Positions 26,369 to 36,643 are shown, counted from the stretch's first letter. The stretch: 64,000 nucleotides of DNA from Actinotignum schaalii (GCF_000724605.1 NZ_CP008802.1:186001-250000); one strand, 5' to 3'. Translations and numbers: made by a program. The notes: generated from the sequence alone by a model not told the origin.

Positions 26369-27981
26369 TGAGTGACGAATTCCCTCTTCCGCAGGTGCGT
26401 CCGGTGGCGCTGAGTGAGCTTCCCGAGCTTCTCAAGGTGGATGGTGCCGGTTGCGAGGCCCCGCAGACCACCGTTACTTCCGTGACCGCCGATTCGCGCG
26501 CGGTGCAGGAGGGGGCGCTTTTCGCCGCGCTGCCCGGCGCCCACGCCCACGGGGCGCGCTTTGCCCCCCAGGCGGCGCAACGGGGCGCACGTGCCATCCT
26601 CACCGATGCCGCCGGGGCCGCTCTCATCGCGCAGGCCGGGGTGGAGCTTCCGCTCCTCGTGGTGGAGGATCCGGCCGCGCACCTGGGCGCCATTGCGGCC
26701 CGCATTTACGGGGAACCGGCCGAACACCTGCGGAGTTTCGCGGTGACCGGCACCAACGGAAAAACGACGACGACGTACCTCCTGGACGGCCTGCTTAACG
26801 CGCTGGATCGCACCACCGGGCTGGTGGGAACCGTGGAAACAAAAATTGCGGACCTGTGCGCCCCGGCGCATCTGACCACGCCCATGCCCGCGGATCTGCA
26901 AGCATTGCTCGCCCTCCTGGTGGAACGGGGCGGGACGGATGTATCCATGGAAGTCTCCTCCCACGCGCTGGCCCAGCACCGTACCAGCCCCGTGGTCTTC
27001 AGCGTGGCCGGATTTACTAATCTCACCCGGGATCACCTCGATTACCACCGCACCATGGAAAACTACTACCAGGCCAAACGTAGCCTCTTCACCCCGGAGC
27101 GCTCACGGCGGGCGGTTATCACCGTTGATGATGAGTGGGGCAGGCGCCTGGCGGGTGAAACCGAGGTGCCCACCGTGGCCCTCGCCGTGTTCTCTCAGCT
27201 TGAGGGGAGGAGCGGGTATCAGGTGCGCGATATCGAGCGCGGCCCCGTCACCTCCTTCACCCTGGCCCATAGCGACGGCTGGGAGATGACGGTGCGCACC
27301 GGCCTGCCCGGGGATTTCAATATCGCCAATACGGCGCTCGCCGTGGCCATGGTGCTGGAAAGCGGTGCGGACCGCGCCGCCGTTGGCGCCGTGGTGGGCG
27401 CCGGGCTCACACCGCAAGTCCCCGGCCGCATGGAAGTGGTGGGGGCCGCGCCGCGCGTCGTCGTCGATTTTGCGCATAATACCGCGGCGCTGCGCCTAGC
27501 GATCACTGCCCTGCGCCCCACCACCAGCGGTCAGCTCATCGTGGTGACCGGAAGTGCGGGGGAACGTGATGTGGACAAGCGCCCCGAGATGGGGCGGGCG
27601 GTGGCCGAACTGGCCGATGTCGTCTACATCACGGACGACGATCCGCACGAAGAAGATCCCGCACCGATCCGCGCCGCCCTCCTGGACGGGGCGCGTAGCG
27701 CACACAGCCCCGCCCGCATCGTGGAGATCGCTGATCGCGCCACCGCCATGCGCACCGCCATCCGAGATGCTGCACCGGAGGATACCGTGCTGTTGGCTGG
27801 GCGCGGGCACGAAACTTATCAACCGGTGGCCGGGGGGCGTAACATTCCGCTGGACGACCGCGAGGTAGCGCGGGCGGCGCTCGCTGAGCGCGCTGGCTCC
27901 GTTGGCCAGGGCGATTTTTCCGACCGCACTAACCGGGTTGCCCTCGATAAAAACACGCAAGAAGAGAAAGACACGCAATGA
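26368..27981 (+). CDS. murE: UDP-MurNAc-tripeptide ligase (MurE), likely lysine/ornithine type
   Basis: Adds the third stem-peptide residue to UDP-MurNAc-L-Ala-D-Glu. ATP loop TGTNGKTTT and Mur-ligase central and C-terminal domains are present; 537 residues. At the diamino-acid specificity position, residues 423-430 read DDDPHEED instead of the DNPR of meso-diaminopimelate enzymes. This suggests lysine or ornithine as substrate. GTG 26368 overlaps the ftsI stop by one base and has GGAGG ten bases upstream; overlaps murF by ATGA. Confidence 0.95.
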   Translation: MSDEFPLPQVRPVALSELPELLKVDGAGCEAPQTTVTSVTADSRAVQEGALFAALPGAHAHGARFAPQAAQRGARAILTDAAGAALIAQAGVELPLLVVEDPAAHLGAIAARIYGEPAEHLRSFAVTGTNGKTTTTYLLDGLLNALDRTTGLVGTVETKIADLCAPAHLTTPMPADLQALLALLVERGGTDVSMEVSSHALAQHRTSPVVFSVAGFTNLTRDHLDYHRTMENYYQAKRSLFTPERSRRAVITVDDEWGRRLAGETEVPTVALAVFSQLEGRSGYQVRDIERGPVTSFTLAHSDGWEMTVRTGLPGDFNIANTALAVAMVLESGADRAAVGAVVGAGLTPQVPGRMEVVGAAPRVVVDFAHNTAALRLAITALRPTTSGQLIVVTGSAGERDVDKRPEMGRAVAELADVVYITDDDPHEEDPAPIRAALLDGARSAHSPARIVEIADRATAMRTAIRDAAPEDTVLLAGRGHETYQPVAGGRNIPLDDREVARAALAERAGSVGQGDFSDRTNRVALDKNTQEEKDTQ

Positions 27982-29372
27982 TTTCCATGTCCTCCGCGGA
28001 GGTTATCGCCGCCGTCGGCGGGACCGCGCTCGCACCGTTGTGCGATACCGAGGTCACCGCGGCGGTTATCGATACCCGCGCCATCACGCCCGGTGCGCTT
28101 TTTGCCGCCGTGAAAGGCGCGCGCGTGGACGCGAATACCTTGAGCGGCCAGGCGCGCGCGGCAGGGGCCAGCCTCATTCTCACCGAAGATGGCCAGGCCG
28201 CCCGCGCCGGCGGTGCCGAAGCTGAGCGGATTATCGTGGTCGATGATATTCCCGCGGCGCTCGGGCGCCTAGCCCGGCACAATCTTGAGTTGGCCCGCCA
28301 AGTCAATCCCGACTTGCGGGTTATTGCGGTGACCGGGAGCGTCGGGAAAACCACTACTAAGGATCTTCTCGCCGCTATATGCCGGGAACGGGGGGATGTG
28401 GTTGCCCCACCCGGATCGCTCAATAACGAAATCGGCTTACCGCTCACGGTGCTCCGTGTGGGCGCGAGCACCGCCACCCTGGTGGCGGAAATGGGCGCCG
28501 ACCATATCGGCAACCTCGCCTACCTCACCTCTATCGCACCCCCGGATATCGCCGTGGTGCTGGTGGTTGCCCGCGCGCACCTGGGCGAATTTGGTGGCAT
28601 CGAGAACGTGGCACGAGCCAAGGCAGAACTCGTGGAAGGCCTGCGCGAGGACGGCATCGCTATTCTCAATGCCGATGATCCGCGGGTGGCGGCCATGGCC
28701 GGGCAGGTCGCGAGCGGCCGGGTACGCACCTTCGGGCGCGTGCACCCGGCAGACGTGACGGCAACCGACATCACCCTCGGCAGCGACGGTCGGGCCAGTT
28801 TCACGCTCCATATGAACGACGGCGCAGCTGCTGTCAACCTCGGACTCGTGGGAGAACACCAGGTCATGAACGCGCTCGCGGCGGCCACCGCCGCGGCCGC
28901 CGCAGGGGTCAGCCTACCCGCCATCGTGGCGGGGCTATCCAGCGGACCCGCCAGTGCCCACCGTATGGATGTATTCCGCCGCGGCTCCACCCTCATCATC
29001 GACGACTCCTACAATGCCAACCCGGACTCCATGCGCGCCGGCATCGCCGCGCTCGGACAGCTCGGGAGCGGGCGCAAAGCCGCGATTCTCGGCGATATGC
29101 TCGAACTCGGCGATGCTTCACGCGAAGAACACCTCGCCCTCCTTCCGGCCCTGGAAGCCGCCGGGGTGAGCCTCCTCATCGCGGTAGGTCCCCAGATGGC
29201 AGCACTCGCGGAAGCAGCCCGTGACGCCGGTATCACCGCCCGCGCCGTCGGCGCGTGGGAAGAAGCCGAGGCGGAGCTCTCCGATATGCTCAATGAGGAT
29301 GGGGCACTCCTCATCAAAGGTTCGCACGGTTCGGGCGTGTGGCATATCGCCACCCGTCTCAAGGGGGAATAG
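27978..29372 (+). CDS. murF: UDP-MurNAc-tripeptide--D-Ala-D-Ala ligase
   Basis: Completes the UDP-MurNAc-pentapeptide. ATP loop VTGSVGKTTTKDL, the ligase segment DDSYNANPDSMRAG and the C-terminal GSHGSG motif are visible. 464 residues. ATGA overlap with murE and one-base overlap with mraY (TAGTG). Confidence 0.97.
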   Translation: MISMSSAEVIAAVGGTALAPLCDTEVTAAVIDTRAITPGALFAAVKGARVDANTLSGQARAAGASLILTEDGQAARAGGAEAERIIVVDDIPAALGRLARHNLELARQVNPDLRVIAVTGSVGKTTTKDLLAAICRERGDVVAPPGSLNNEIGLPLTVLRVGASTATLVAEMGADHIGNLAYLTSIAPPDIAVVLVVARAHLGEFGGIENVARAKAELVEGLREDGIAILNADDPRVAAMAGQVASGRVRTFGRVHPADVTATDITLGSDGRASFTLHMNDGAAAVNLGLVGEHQVMNALAAATAAAAAGVSLPAIVAGLSSGPASAHRMDVFRRGSTLIIDDSYNANPDSMRAGIAALGQLGSGRKAAILGDMLELGDASREEHLALLPALEAAGVSLLIAVGPQMAALAEAARDAGITARAVGAWEEAEAELSDMLNEDGALLIKGSHGSGVWHIATRLKGE

Positions 29373-30457
29373 TGCTCGCGCTTATTATCGCTTTTGCGGT
29401 CTCGCTTCTCGTCACCCTATTCGGGACCCCGCTTCTCATCCGCTTCCTCGTGCGCAAACAATTCGGCCAATTCATCCGCCAGGACGGCCCCACCTCGCAC
29501 CTCGTCAAGCGCGGCACCCCCACCATGGGAGGCCTGGCCATCGTGGCGGCGGTTGTTATCGGTTACCTGGTGGGCAATATCGGGGCGGGGCGCAGCCCGG
29601 GAATGTCCGGAATCCTCCTCCTCGGTCTCATGATCGGCATGGCGGGCGTGGGCTTCGCCGATGATTTCACCAAGATTTCCCGCAAACAAAGCCTGGGGCT
29701 CACCCCCTGGGCGAAAATCGCCGGTCTGGGGATTGTCGGCGTCGCCTTCGCGGTGCTTTCCCTCATGTTCGCGGATGAAAACAACCGAACCCCGGCATCC
29801 ATGCGCATTTCCCACGTGCGCGATACCGGCCTGAGTCTCGCCTTCGCCGGCACCGCCGTCGGCATTATCCTCTTCATTATCTGGGCGAATTTCCTTATCA
29901 CCGCCTGGTCCAATGCCGTTAACCTCACCGACGGCCTCGACGGCCTATCCACCGGTGCCTCCATCATCGCCTTCGGGGTCTACACCCTCATCACCATGTG
30001 GCAAAGCAACCACCCCTGCTACGGGCTCGTGGACGCCGCCCCCGGGTGCTACCCCATTCGCGACCCGCGCGATCTCAATATCATCGCGGTGGCTCTCGTC
30101 GGGGCACTTATCGGATTCCTCTGGTGGAACACCTCGCCGGCCCAAATCTTCATGGGGGATACCGGCTCTCTTGCCCTGGGCGGCGTCTTCGCCGGAATGT
30201 CCATCTACACCCACACCGAATTCCTCGCCGTGCTCATCGGCGGTCTCTACCTCCTGGAAGTCATCTCCGACGTAGTCCAAGTGGGCGTCTTCAAAATGAC
30301 ACGAAAACGGGTATTCCGCATGGCACCCATCCACCACCATTTCGAACTCAAAGGGTGGAACGAAGTCACGGTTGTGGTGCGCTTCTGGGTGATCCAAGCC
30401 CTGTGCGGCTTTATCGCCCTGGGTATTTTTTACGCTGAGTGGTTGATGCAAAGATGA
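29372..30457 (+). CDS. mraY: phospho-MurNAc-pentapeptide transferase
   Basis: Integral membrane enzyme making lipid I on undecaprenyl phosphate. About ten transmembrane helices; active-site segments GFADDFTKISRKQSLGLTPW, NAVNLTDGLDGLSTG, FMGDTGSLALGG and the APIHHHFELKGW histidine motif. The GTG start at 29372 overlaps the murF stop and follows AAGGGGG; an earlier in-frame start at 29339 lies inside murF. 361 residues. Confidence 0.97.
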   Translation: MLALIIAFAVSLLVTLFGTPLLIRFLVRKQFGQFIRQDGPTSHLVKRGTPTMGGLAIVAAVVIGYLVGNIGAGRSPGMSGILLLGLMIGMAGVGFADDFTKISRKQSLGLTPWAKIAGLGIVGVAFAVLSLMFADENNRTPASMRISHVRDTGLSLAFAGTAVGIILFIIWANFLITAWSNAVNLTDGLDGLSTGASIIAFGVYTLITMWQSNHPCYGLVDAAPGCYPIRDPRDLNIIAVALVGALIGFLWWNTSPAQIFMGDTGSLALGGVFAGMSIYTHTEFLAVLIGGLYLLEVISDVVQVGVFKMTRKRVFRMAPIHHHFELKGWNEVTVVVRFWVIQALCGFIALGIFYAEWLMQR

Positions 30458-32064
30458 GTGAGTGGCAACATCCGGGCGCGGCGGAACTGGCAGGGCGCCG
30501 TATCGCCGTCGTCGGTTTAGGAAAATCAGGGCGGGCCTGCGCGCGGGCACTTACCGAGCTCACCGAGGCGCGCGTGAGCGTATGGGACGCCGATATCACG
30601 AAACTCGGGGCGGTCACCGCGCTTCCCGTGGACACCGGAGGGAGCGACCCGACCCCGGCCGAACTGGCGCGTAAAGTGCTGGCCTGGCGGCCCGACGTCA
30701 TCATCCCGGCCCCCGCCATACCCGAAATCGGACCGCTTTTTGCCACGGCCGCCGACCACGGCATCGAACTGTGGTCCGAAATTGAACTTGCCTGGCGCCT
30801 GCGCACCCACGACGGTGCGGGGCACGCCGCCCCGTGGCTCGCCGTCACCGGCACCAATGGCAAAACTACCACGGTAACCATGGCGGCCCATATTTTGCGC
30901 GCCGCGCATCTGGGGGCCGAACCCATCGGGAACGTCGGCAATCCCGCCGTCACCGCCGTGAGCGCCACCGGCCCGGACGCCCCGCGTGCCTTCGCCCTGG
31001 AGCTTTCCTCCTTCCAGCTGCGCACCACTCACACCATGGAGCCGGCCGCCAGTATCTGCCTCAATATCGCCGACGACCACCTCGAATGGCACGGCAGCCG
31101 CGCCGCCTACGCCGCCGCGAAAGCCCGCGTTTACGAACATGTGCGCACCGCCGCGGTCTACCCGGTGGGTGATAGCACCGTCCACAGCATGGTCGATAAC
31201 GCGGATGTGCGCGAAGGAGCGCGCGCCATTGGCATCACCACCGGCATTCCCGCCGTCGGGCAGATCGGCATCGTGGACGGCCTCATTGTGGACCGTGCCT
31301 ACGGAAAGCAACGGTGGACTAGCGCCGTGGAGATCGCTTCGTTGAACGACGTCGCCCAGCTGGCTCCCACCACTGCGGCGCTGCCGCGCCATCTCATCTG
31401 GGACGCCCTGGCCGCCGTAGCCCTCACCCGGGCCATTGATATTCCCGCGGAGGTGGTGCGCGCCGGGCTCCAGCATATGCGCCCGGGCCACCACCGTATC
31501 GAAACGGTGAGTGAACGCGCCGGGGTGCGTTACGTGGACGATTCCAAAGCCACCAATGCCCACGCCGCCCTCGCTTCCGTTTCCGCACTGGCGGAGGGCA
31601 CCTGCGTGTGGATCGTGGGCGGGCAACCCAAGGGCGCCCGCTTCGAATCCCTCGTGGCACAGGTGCGGGACAAGCTGCGCGCCGTCGTCGTTATTGGCGT
31701 GAATCAAGAACCCTGGCACGCGGCCCTGGACGGATCGAACCTTCCCGTTACCTATATCGACCCGGCGGCCTCCGAACCCATGGCGCGCGCGGTGCTGGCT
31801 GCCTCGCGCTACGCACAGGCGGGGGATACCGTCATGCTGGCTCCCGCCAGTGCCTCCATGGACCAATTCACCTCCTACGCGGATCGCGGTGATCGCTTCG
31901 CCGCGGCCGTGCGCGCCCTGCCCGCCCCGTCGGAAGGTAGTGCTGTAACGGGGGGCGCTGCCCCGGAAGCGGGCAGCACTTCGGCAGCTGATGGAGCCCC
32001 GACGGAGGAGACGGTGCAGGATAACGGTGCACCGGATAGCGCCACGGAGGCACGTCATGCGTGA
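30454..32064 (+). CDS. murD: UDP-MurNAc-L-alanine--D-glutamate ligase
   Basis: Adds D-Glu to UDP-MurNAc-L-Ala. N-terminal Rossmann domain VVGLGKSG, ATP loop VTGTNGKTTTV and C-terminal VDDSKATNAHAAL are present. 536 residues, longer than the usual ~450-480, because of a C-terminal Gly/Ala/Thr/Asp-rich tail of about 45 residues (begins PAPSEGSAVTGGAAPE). ATG 30454 overlaps the mraY stop. Confidence 0.96.
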   Translation: MSEWQHPGAAELAGRRIAVVGLGKSGRACARALTELTEARVSVWDADITKLGAVTALPVDTGGSDPTPAELARKVLAWRPDVIIPAPAIPEIGPLFATAADHGIELWSEIELAWRLRTHDGAGHAAPWLAVTGTNGKTTTVTMAAHILRAAHLGAEPIGNVGNPAVTAVSATGPDAPRAFALELSSFQLRTTHTMEPAASICLNIADDHLEWHGSRAAYAAAKARVYEHVRTAAVYPVGDSTVHSMVDNADVREGARAIGITTGIPAVGQIGIVDGLIVDRAYGKQRWTSAVEIASLNDVAQLAPTTAALPRHLIWDALAAVALTRAIDIPAEVVRAGLQHMRPGHHRIETVSERAGVRYVDDSKATNAHAALASVSALAEGTCVWIVGGQPKGARFESLVAQVRDKLRAVVVIGVNQEPWHAALDGSNLPVTYIDPAASEPMARAVLAASRYAQAGDTVMLAPASASMDQFTSYADRGDRFAAAVRALPAPSEGSAVTGGAAPEAGSTSAADGAPTEETVQDNGAPDSATEARHA

Positions 32065-33295
32065 GCGGACCGAGAAGCCGCAGGCACCGAGCGTCCCGGA
32101 GGAACGTGTGCGCAACGTCATGCACCGTTCCATCCTCCTCCTCGTGGTGGCCACCGCGATTCTCACCCTCCTCGGGCTCCTCATGGTGTTTTCCGCCATT
32201 ACCCCCGGGGCGGTGCGGGCCGAATACGAAGACGGCCCCAACCTGTTCCGCTCCGCCTACCTCCAGATGGCCTACGCCGCCATTGGCACCGTTGTGGCGG
32301 TGATCTGCGCGCGTATTCCCCTCGCTGTTTTCCAGCGCCTGTGGGGCCTGGCCCTCGGCTTCGGGATCCTTTTGCAGCTCCTCGTGCTCACCCCGCTGGG
32401 TGCCTCCGTTGCCGGTAACCGCAACTGGATTGCTTTCGGCCCCATCCGGCTCCAGCCCTCCGAATTCCTCAAACTTGCCATGGTGGTGGCCCTGGCCGCG
32501 GTGCTCGGGCGCATGGTGCAAGGTGCCCACTTCCAGCTCTCCGATTGGAGCGGCCCCATTGCCATCACCGGCGGGTCCATCGGCGCGGTGCTCGTGGGTG
32601 GCGATATGGGAACCGCCCTCATCTTCCTCCTCATCGGGGTGGGAATGTTCTGGATGGCCGGCTTCCCGGGTCGCTATTTCCTTATCAGCGGGGCGCTGGG
32701 CTTCTTCCTCGTCGTCGTGCTTATTTTCTCCAGCCGGTCGCGCATCACCCGCATCCAAGACTTCTTCCAAAATCTCTTCACACTCCCCACCGGGCAAACA
32801 CCCTCCCAAGCTGATTACGCGCTCTGGGCTTTCGGCTCCGGGGGGCCGGGCGGCTCCGGTCTGGGCACCGGAATTGAAAAATGGCCCGGGAATCTTGCCG
32901 AAGCACATACCGACTTCATCTTCGCGGTGGTGGGAGAAGAACTCGGCTTCTTCGGATGCGCCGTCGTCATCGTGCTGCTCGGCACCATCGGCTACGCACT
33001 TCTCACCATCTGCATGTACCACCCGCACCGTTTCGGCCGTTTCGTTGCCGGGGGAGCTACCCTGTGGCTATGCGGACAGGCCGTGGCAAATATGTTCGTC
33101 GTCACCGGCCTGCTCCCCGTTTTCGGGGTGCCGCTGCCCTTCATGAGCCAGGGCGGCTCCTCCGTGATCTCCTGCCTCATGGCGGTGGGAGTCTGCGTGG
33201 CCGCAGCCCTGGCGGTTCCGGGCGTGAAAGAATCGTTCCGGCGCTCCAGCTCACTCGCGGGCCGGGTGCGCGCAGTTATCAGGAGGACCTCGTGA
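32057..33295 (+). CDS. ftsW: septal peptidoglycan polymerase FtsW
   Basis: SEDS-family glycosyltransferase with ten predicted membrane helices. Typical segments are GNRNWIAFGPIRLQPSEFLKL, GGDMGTAL, the GTGIEKWPGNLAEAHTDFIF loop and PFMSQGGSSV. ATG 32057 lies inside the end of murD with GGAGG six bases upstream. Works with FtsI. 412 residues; RodA is the paralogue, but operon position supports FtsW. Confidence 0.95.
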   Translation: MRERTEKPQAPSVPEERVRNVMHRSILLLVVATAILTLLGLLMVFSAITPGAVRAEYEDGPNLFRSAYLQMAYAAIGTVVAVICARIPLAVFQRLWGLALGFGILLQLLVLTPLGASVAGNRNWIAFGPIRLQPSEFLKLAMVVALAAVLGRMVQGAHFQLSDWSGPIAITGGSIGAVLVGGDMGTALIFLLIGVGMFWMAGFPGRYFLISGALGFFLVVVLIFSSRSRITRIQDFFQNLFTLPTGQTPSQADYALWAFGSGGPGGSGLGTGIEKWPGNLAEAHTDFIFAVVGEELGFFGCAVVIVLLGTIGYALLTICMYHPHRFGRFVAGGATLWLCGQAVANMFVVTGLLPVFGVPLPFMSQGGSSVISCLMAVGVCVAAALAVPGVKESFRRSSSLAGRVRAVIRRTS

Positions 33296-34383
33296 CACTA
33301 GTGCTCGCCGGCGGGGGAACCGCCGGGCACGTCAATCCACTACTGGCCACCGCCCACGAACTTGCCGGGCGCGGGCACCGTATCCTCGTGGTCGGCACCG
33401 CCACCGGTATGGAAAAAGACCTCGTTCCCGCCAGCGGCTTCGATTTCGCCACCGTGGAACGCGCGCCGTTCCCGCGCCGTCCCGATAAGGATGCGTTACG
33501 TTTCCCCGTGGCTTTCCCGCGGGCGGTGCGCCAAGCCCGCCGTATCCTCACCGCGGCCAGAGCCGAGCTGGCAGTTGGTTTCGGAGGTTTCGCCTCCACC
33601 CCCATCTACGCCGCTGCGCGCCGGGCCGACATCCCGGTAGTGGTGCACGAACAAAACGCGCTACCGGGTCTGGCCAACAAACTCGGGGCACGGGGCGCGG
33701 CCGCCGTCGCCCTCACCTTCCCCTCCACACCACTGCGTGCCGCGCGCGGCATCACCCGCACCGTCGGGCTGCCGCTGCGCCCCGCTATCGCAGCCCTGGC
33801 CAGCGCCGATAGACCGGAAGCACGCACCGCCGCCGCGGCGCGCCTCGGCCTGGATCCCGGGCTTCCCACCCTCGTGGTTACCGGGGGCTCCCTGGGCGCT
33901 GCCCACCTCAATGACGTGATGACCGCAGCCGCCCCCCGCTGCGCCGCCGCCGGCGTCCAAGTACTCCATCTGACCGGTCGGGGTAAAGCCGCCGAGGCCC
34001 AGCGCACTTCCGCCACCATCCCCAGCTATCACGTGCTCGAATACCTGGAAGAAATGGAACTTGCATACGCGGTGGCCGATACCGTGGTGTGCCGCGCCGG
34101 GGCCGGCACCGTCGCGGAAGTCTCCGCACTGGGTATCCCCGCCGTCTTCGTTCCTCTCCCCATCGGCAACGGCGAACAGGCGCGCAACGCCGCGGACGTG
34201 GTGGCTGCCGGCGGGGCGCTGCTCATTCCCAATGCCCAGTTCAGCGCGGACTCGGTGAGCACCGTACTGGACATCGTCACCGATGCGTCCACCCGTACCC
34301 GCATGGCCCAAGCCTCGCGCGCCATCTGCCCGGCCGACGGCGCGGCCCGGCTCGCCGATCTTATTGAGGAGGTTCTCAGGTGA
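33292..34383 (+). CDS. murG: UDP-GlcNAc--lipid I GlcNAc transferase
   Basis: Makes lipid II from lipid I. GT-B fold: N-terminal LAGGGTAGHVNPLLATAHEL, GFGGFASTP, EQNALPG and the C-terminal donor-site segments GGSLGA, CRAGAGTVAE and PIGNGEQARNA. GTG 33292 overlaps the ftsW stop (GTGA), with AGGAGG upstream. 363 residues, normal. Confidence 0.97.
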   Translation: MTLVLAGGGTAGHVNPLLATAHELAGRGHRILVVGTATGMEKDLVPASGFDFATVERAPFPRRPDKDALRFPVAFPRAVRQARRILTAARAELAVGFGGFASTPIYAAARRADIPVVVHEQNALPGLANKLGARGAAAVALTFPSTPLRAARGITRTVGLPLRPAIAALASADRPEARTAAAARLGLDPGLPTLVVTGGSLGAAHLNDVMTAAAPRCAAAGVQVLHLTGRGKAAEAQRTSATIPSYHVLEYLEEMELAYAVADTVVCRAGAGTVAEVSALGIPAVFVPLPIGNGEQARNAADVVAAGGALLIPNAQFSADSVSTVLDIVTDASTRTRMAQASRAICPADGAARLADLIEEVLR

Positions 34384-35735
34384 CACATATCCATCTCATC
34401 GGCATCGGAGGGGCGGGCATGAGCGTAATCGCCGATCTGCTCCACGCCGAAGGCTGGACTGTGACCGGCTCCGATGCCCGCGCCTCGGCTACCACGGAGC
34501 GCCTGGCAGATTCCGGCATCACCCTGTGGATCGGAACGGAACCGGAGCGCCTCAGCGCCGACACCCTCGTGGCGGTCTCCTCCGCCATCCGGGAAGATAA
34601 CCCCGAGCTCGCGCGGGCCCGCCAGCTCGGTGCCCGCGTCATCCACCGTTCCCAAGCTCTTGCCCTCGCGAGCGGGGATCGCGATTTCGTGGCGGTGGCC
34701 GGCGCGCACGGAAAAACCACCACGTCGGCAATGCTGGCGGTGGCACTGGAGGAAGCCGGCCAGGCACCGTCCTGGGCGATTGGCGGGAGCGTGCGCGGGC
34801 ACGGCTCCGGAGGCCACCTGGGCACCGGGAGCGTCCTCGTTGCTGAAGCCGACGAATCCGATGCTTCCTTCCTCAACTACCGGCCCCGTATCGCCCTGGT
34901 CACCAACGTCGAACCCGATCACCTCGACCATTACGGCAGCAGGGAAGCTTTCGAAGAAGCCTTCGCGGAATTCGCGCGCTGCATCGTCCCCGGCGGGCTC
35001 CTCATCGTGTGCGGCGACGACGCAGGTGCGGCCCGCCTGGGCGCTCAAGCGGTGAGCGAAGGTATCCGGGTGGTCAGCTACGGGCGTGGCGCCGCGCTCT
35101 CCGGCGTGGAAGCTCACGTGGCGCTCGAGGACGGGGCACTACGGTGCGGGGAAAGCCGCGCCCCGCTCTCCCTCCAGGTTCCCGGATCCCATAACGAACT
35201 CAATGCGGCCGGGGCGGCCGCCGCCGGTCTGGAACTGGGCGTGAGCCTGGCGGACATGGCGCGCGGCCTGGCGGCTTTTACCGGAACGGGGCGGCGTTTT
35301 GAACTGCGCGGCGAGGTCGGGGGAGTGCGACTCTTCGATGACTACGCCCACCATCCCACCGAAGTAGAAGCCACCTTGCGTGCCGCCCGCGCCGAGGCTG
35401 GGCAGGGCAGCGTGCGAGTTCTCTTCCAACCACACCTGTATTCGCGTACCCGTAATTTCGCGGACCGTTTCGCCACCGCTCTCGAACTGGCCGATACCGC
35501 CATTGTTACCGCCGTGTACGGGGCCCGCGAAACGCCTTTCGACGGTATCGAAGGCGATATGATCACCTCCCGGATGGGAAACGCTGGGCATTTTATTGCC
35601 GATAAACACGAGGCCGCGCGGGCGCTCGCAAAAAGCGCGAAGCCGGGAGATCTGCTTCTCACCATGGGGGCTGGCGACGTGACCGCGCTGGGCCCCGAAA
35701 TCCTGGCGGCGCTGGGGGAGGGGACGGCGCGGTGA
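34380..35735 (+). CDS. murC: UDP-N-acetylmuramate--L-alanine ligase
   Basis: First Mur ligase, adding L-Ala to UDP-MurNAc. N-terminal HLIGIGGAGMSVIADLL, ATP loop GAHGKTTTSAM and C-terminal RRFELRG and DDYAHHPTEVEATL are diagnostic. 451 residues. GTGA overlaps at both ends couple it to murG and ftsQ. Confidence 0.97.
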   Translation: MTHIHLIGIGGAGMSVIADLLHAEGWTVTGSDARASATTERLADSGITLWIGTEPERLSADTLVAVSSAIREDNPELARARQLGARVIHRSQALALASGDRDFVAVAGAHGKTTTSAMLAVALEEAGQAPSWAIGGSVRGHGSGGHLGTGSVLVAEADESDASFLNYRPRIALVTNVEPDHLDHYGSREAFEEAFAEFARCIVPGGLLIVCGDDAGAARLGAQAVSEGIRVVSYGRGAALSGVEAHVALEDGALRCGESRAPLSLQVPGSHNELNAAGAAAAGLELGVSLADMARGLAAFTGTGRRFELRGEVGGVRLFDDYAHHPTEVEATLRAARAEAGQGSVRVLFQPHLYSRTRNFADRFATALELADTAIVTAVYGARETPFDGIEGDMITSRMGNAGHFIADKHEAARALAKSAKPGDLLLTMGAGDVTALGPEILAALGEGTAR

Positions 35736-36622
35736 AAGAACCATCCCGGCGCCGCTCCGCGCGTGATATTAATCCGCACGCGGAGATCACCTACGTTCCC
35801 ACCGCCGCCACTGCCCCGGTGGTGTACGACGACGGCGACGCCCCGCTAGGCGACCTAGGGAGCACCACCACGGTATCCCTGGACGAGCGCCTCGAAGAAA
35901 AAGCTTCCGAGAAGCGCCGGGTGCGCTGGCGGCGCCTCGGGGTGGTCGGTGCGGTACTCGCCGCGCTTGCCGCCCTGGCCTGGGTGATTTTCTTTAGCCC
36001 GCTGCTGGCCTTGCGGGCCAGCGATATTACCGTCTCGGGGATCCCTGCGAACGCGGCGGTGACGGCGGAAGACGTCACCGCCGCCCTCGCCGACCGCTCC
36101 GGAATCCCGCTCCCACGCCTGGATACCGAAGCGCTCGCCACCGACCTGAGTACCCAATTCCCACCCATTAAAGAAGCGCAGCTGCGCCGTAGCTACCTCC
36201 ACGGACTCGAGGTCACCCTCACCGTGCGCGAACCGGTGGCCTGCCTGGTGGGCAAAGGAGCATGCTCCGCCATGGATCGGGATGGCGTGAGCTTCCCGGT
36301 TCTCCCCGAGGTGGAAGCCAGCCTCCCGCGCGTGAGCCTGAGCCCCGGGCCGGCCACCCGCGCAGACGACGGTAGCGACGGCCCGGGTATCCGCATCGCC
36401 CTCGACGTGCTGGCCAGCCTCAAGGACGATGTGCGGGCCCAGGTAGCCGGGGTATCGGTGAGCGATAGCGGGCGGGTCGGACTCGATCTCAACTCCGGGC
36501 AGAAAGTGATCTGGGGGGATGCTCAGCGCTCCGATTTGAAAGCGGCAGCACTGGCCACCGTGATTAGCGTTCCTGGCCAGGTGTACGACGTGTCAGAGCC
36601 CACCGCCGTCGTCGTTCATTAA
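35732..36622 (+). CDS. ftsQ: cell division protein FtsQ
   Basis: Bitopic divisome protein: ~70 cytoplasmic residues rich in charged residues, one membrane helix (~72-93), then POTRA domain (ITVSGIPANAAVTAEDVTAA) and beta domain (LTVREPVACL). Two cysteines in CLVGKGACSAMD may form a disulphide outside the cell. 296 residues. Last gene of the overlapping dcw block; a 256-base gap with repeats separates it from ftsZ. Confidence 0.94.
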   Translation: MKEPSRRRSARDINPHAEITYVPTAATAPVVYDDGDAPLGDLGSTTTVSLDERLEEKASEKRRVRWRRLGVVGAVLAALAALAWVIFFSPLLALRASDITVSGIPANAAVTAEDVTAALADRSGIPLPRLDTEALATDLSTQFPPIKEAQLRRSYLHGLEVTLTVREPVACLVGKGACSAMDRDGVSFPVLPEVEASLPRVSLSPGPATRADDGSDGPGIRIALDVLASLKDDVRAQVAGVSVSDSGRVGLDLNSGQKVIWGDAQRSDLKAAALATVISVPGQVYDVSEPTAVVVH

Positions 36623-36643
36623 TCCTGAACCACCCGGCTACCG

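Noticed and set aside
31991-32056. Longer ftsW N-terminus
   Set aside because: The extension lies inside murD and is Arg-rich without similarity; ATG 32057 has a good ribosome-binding site.
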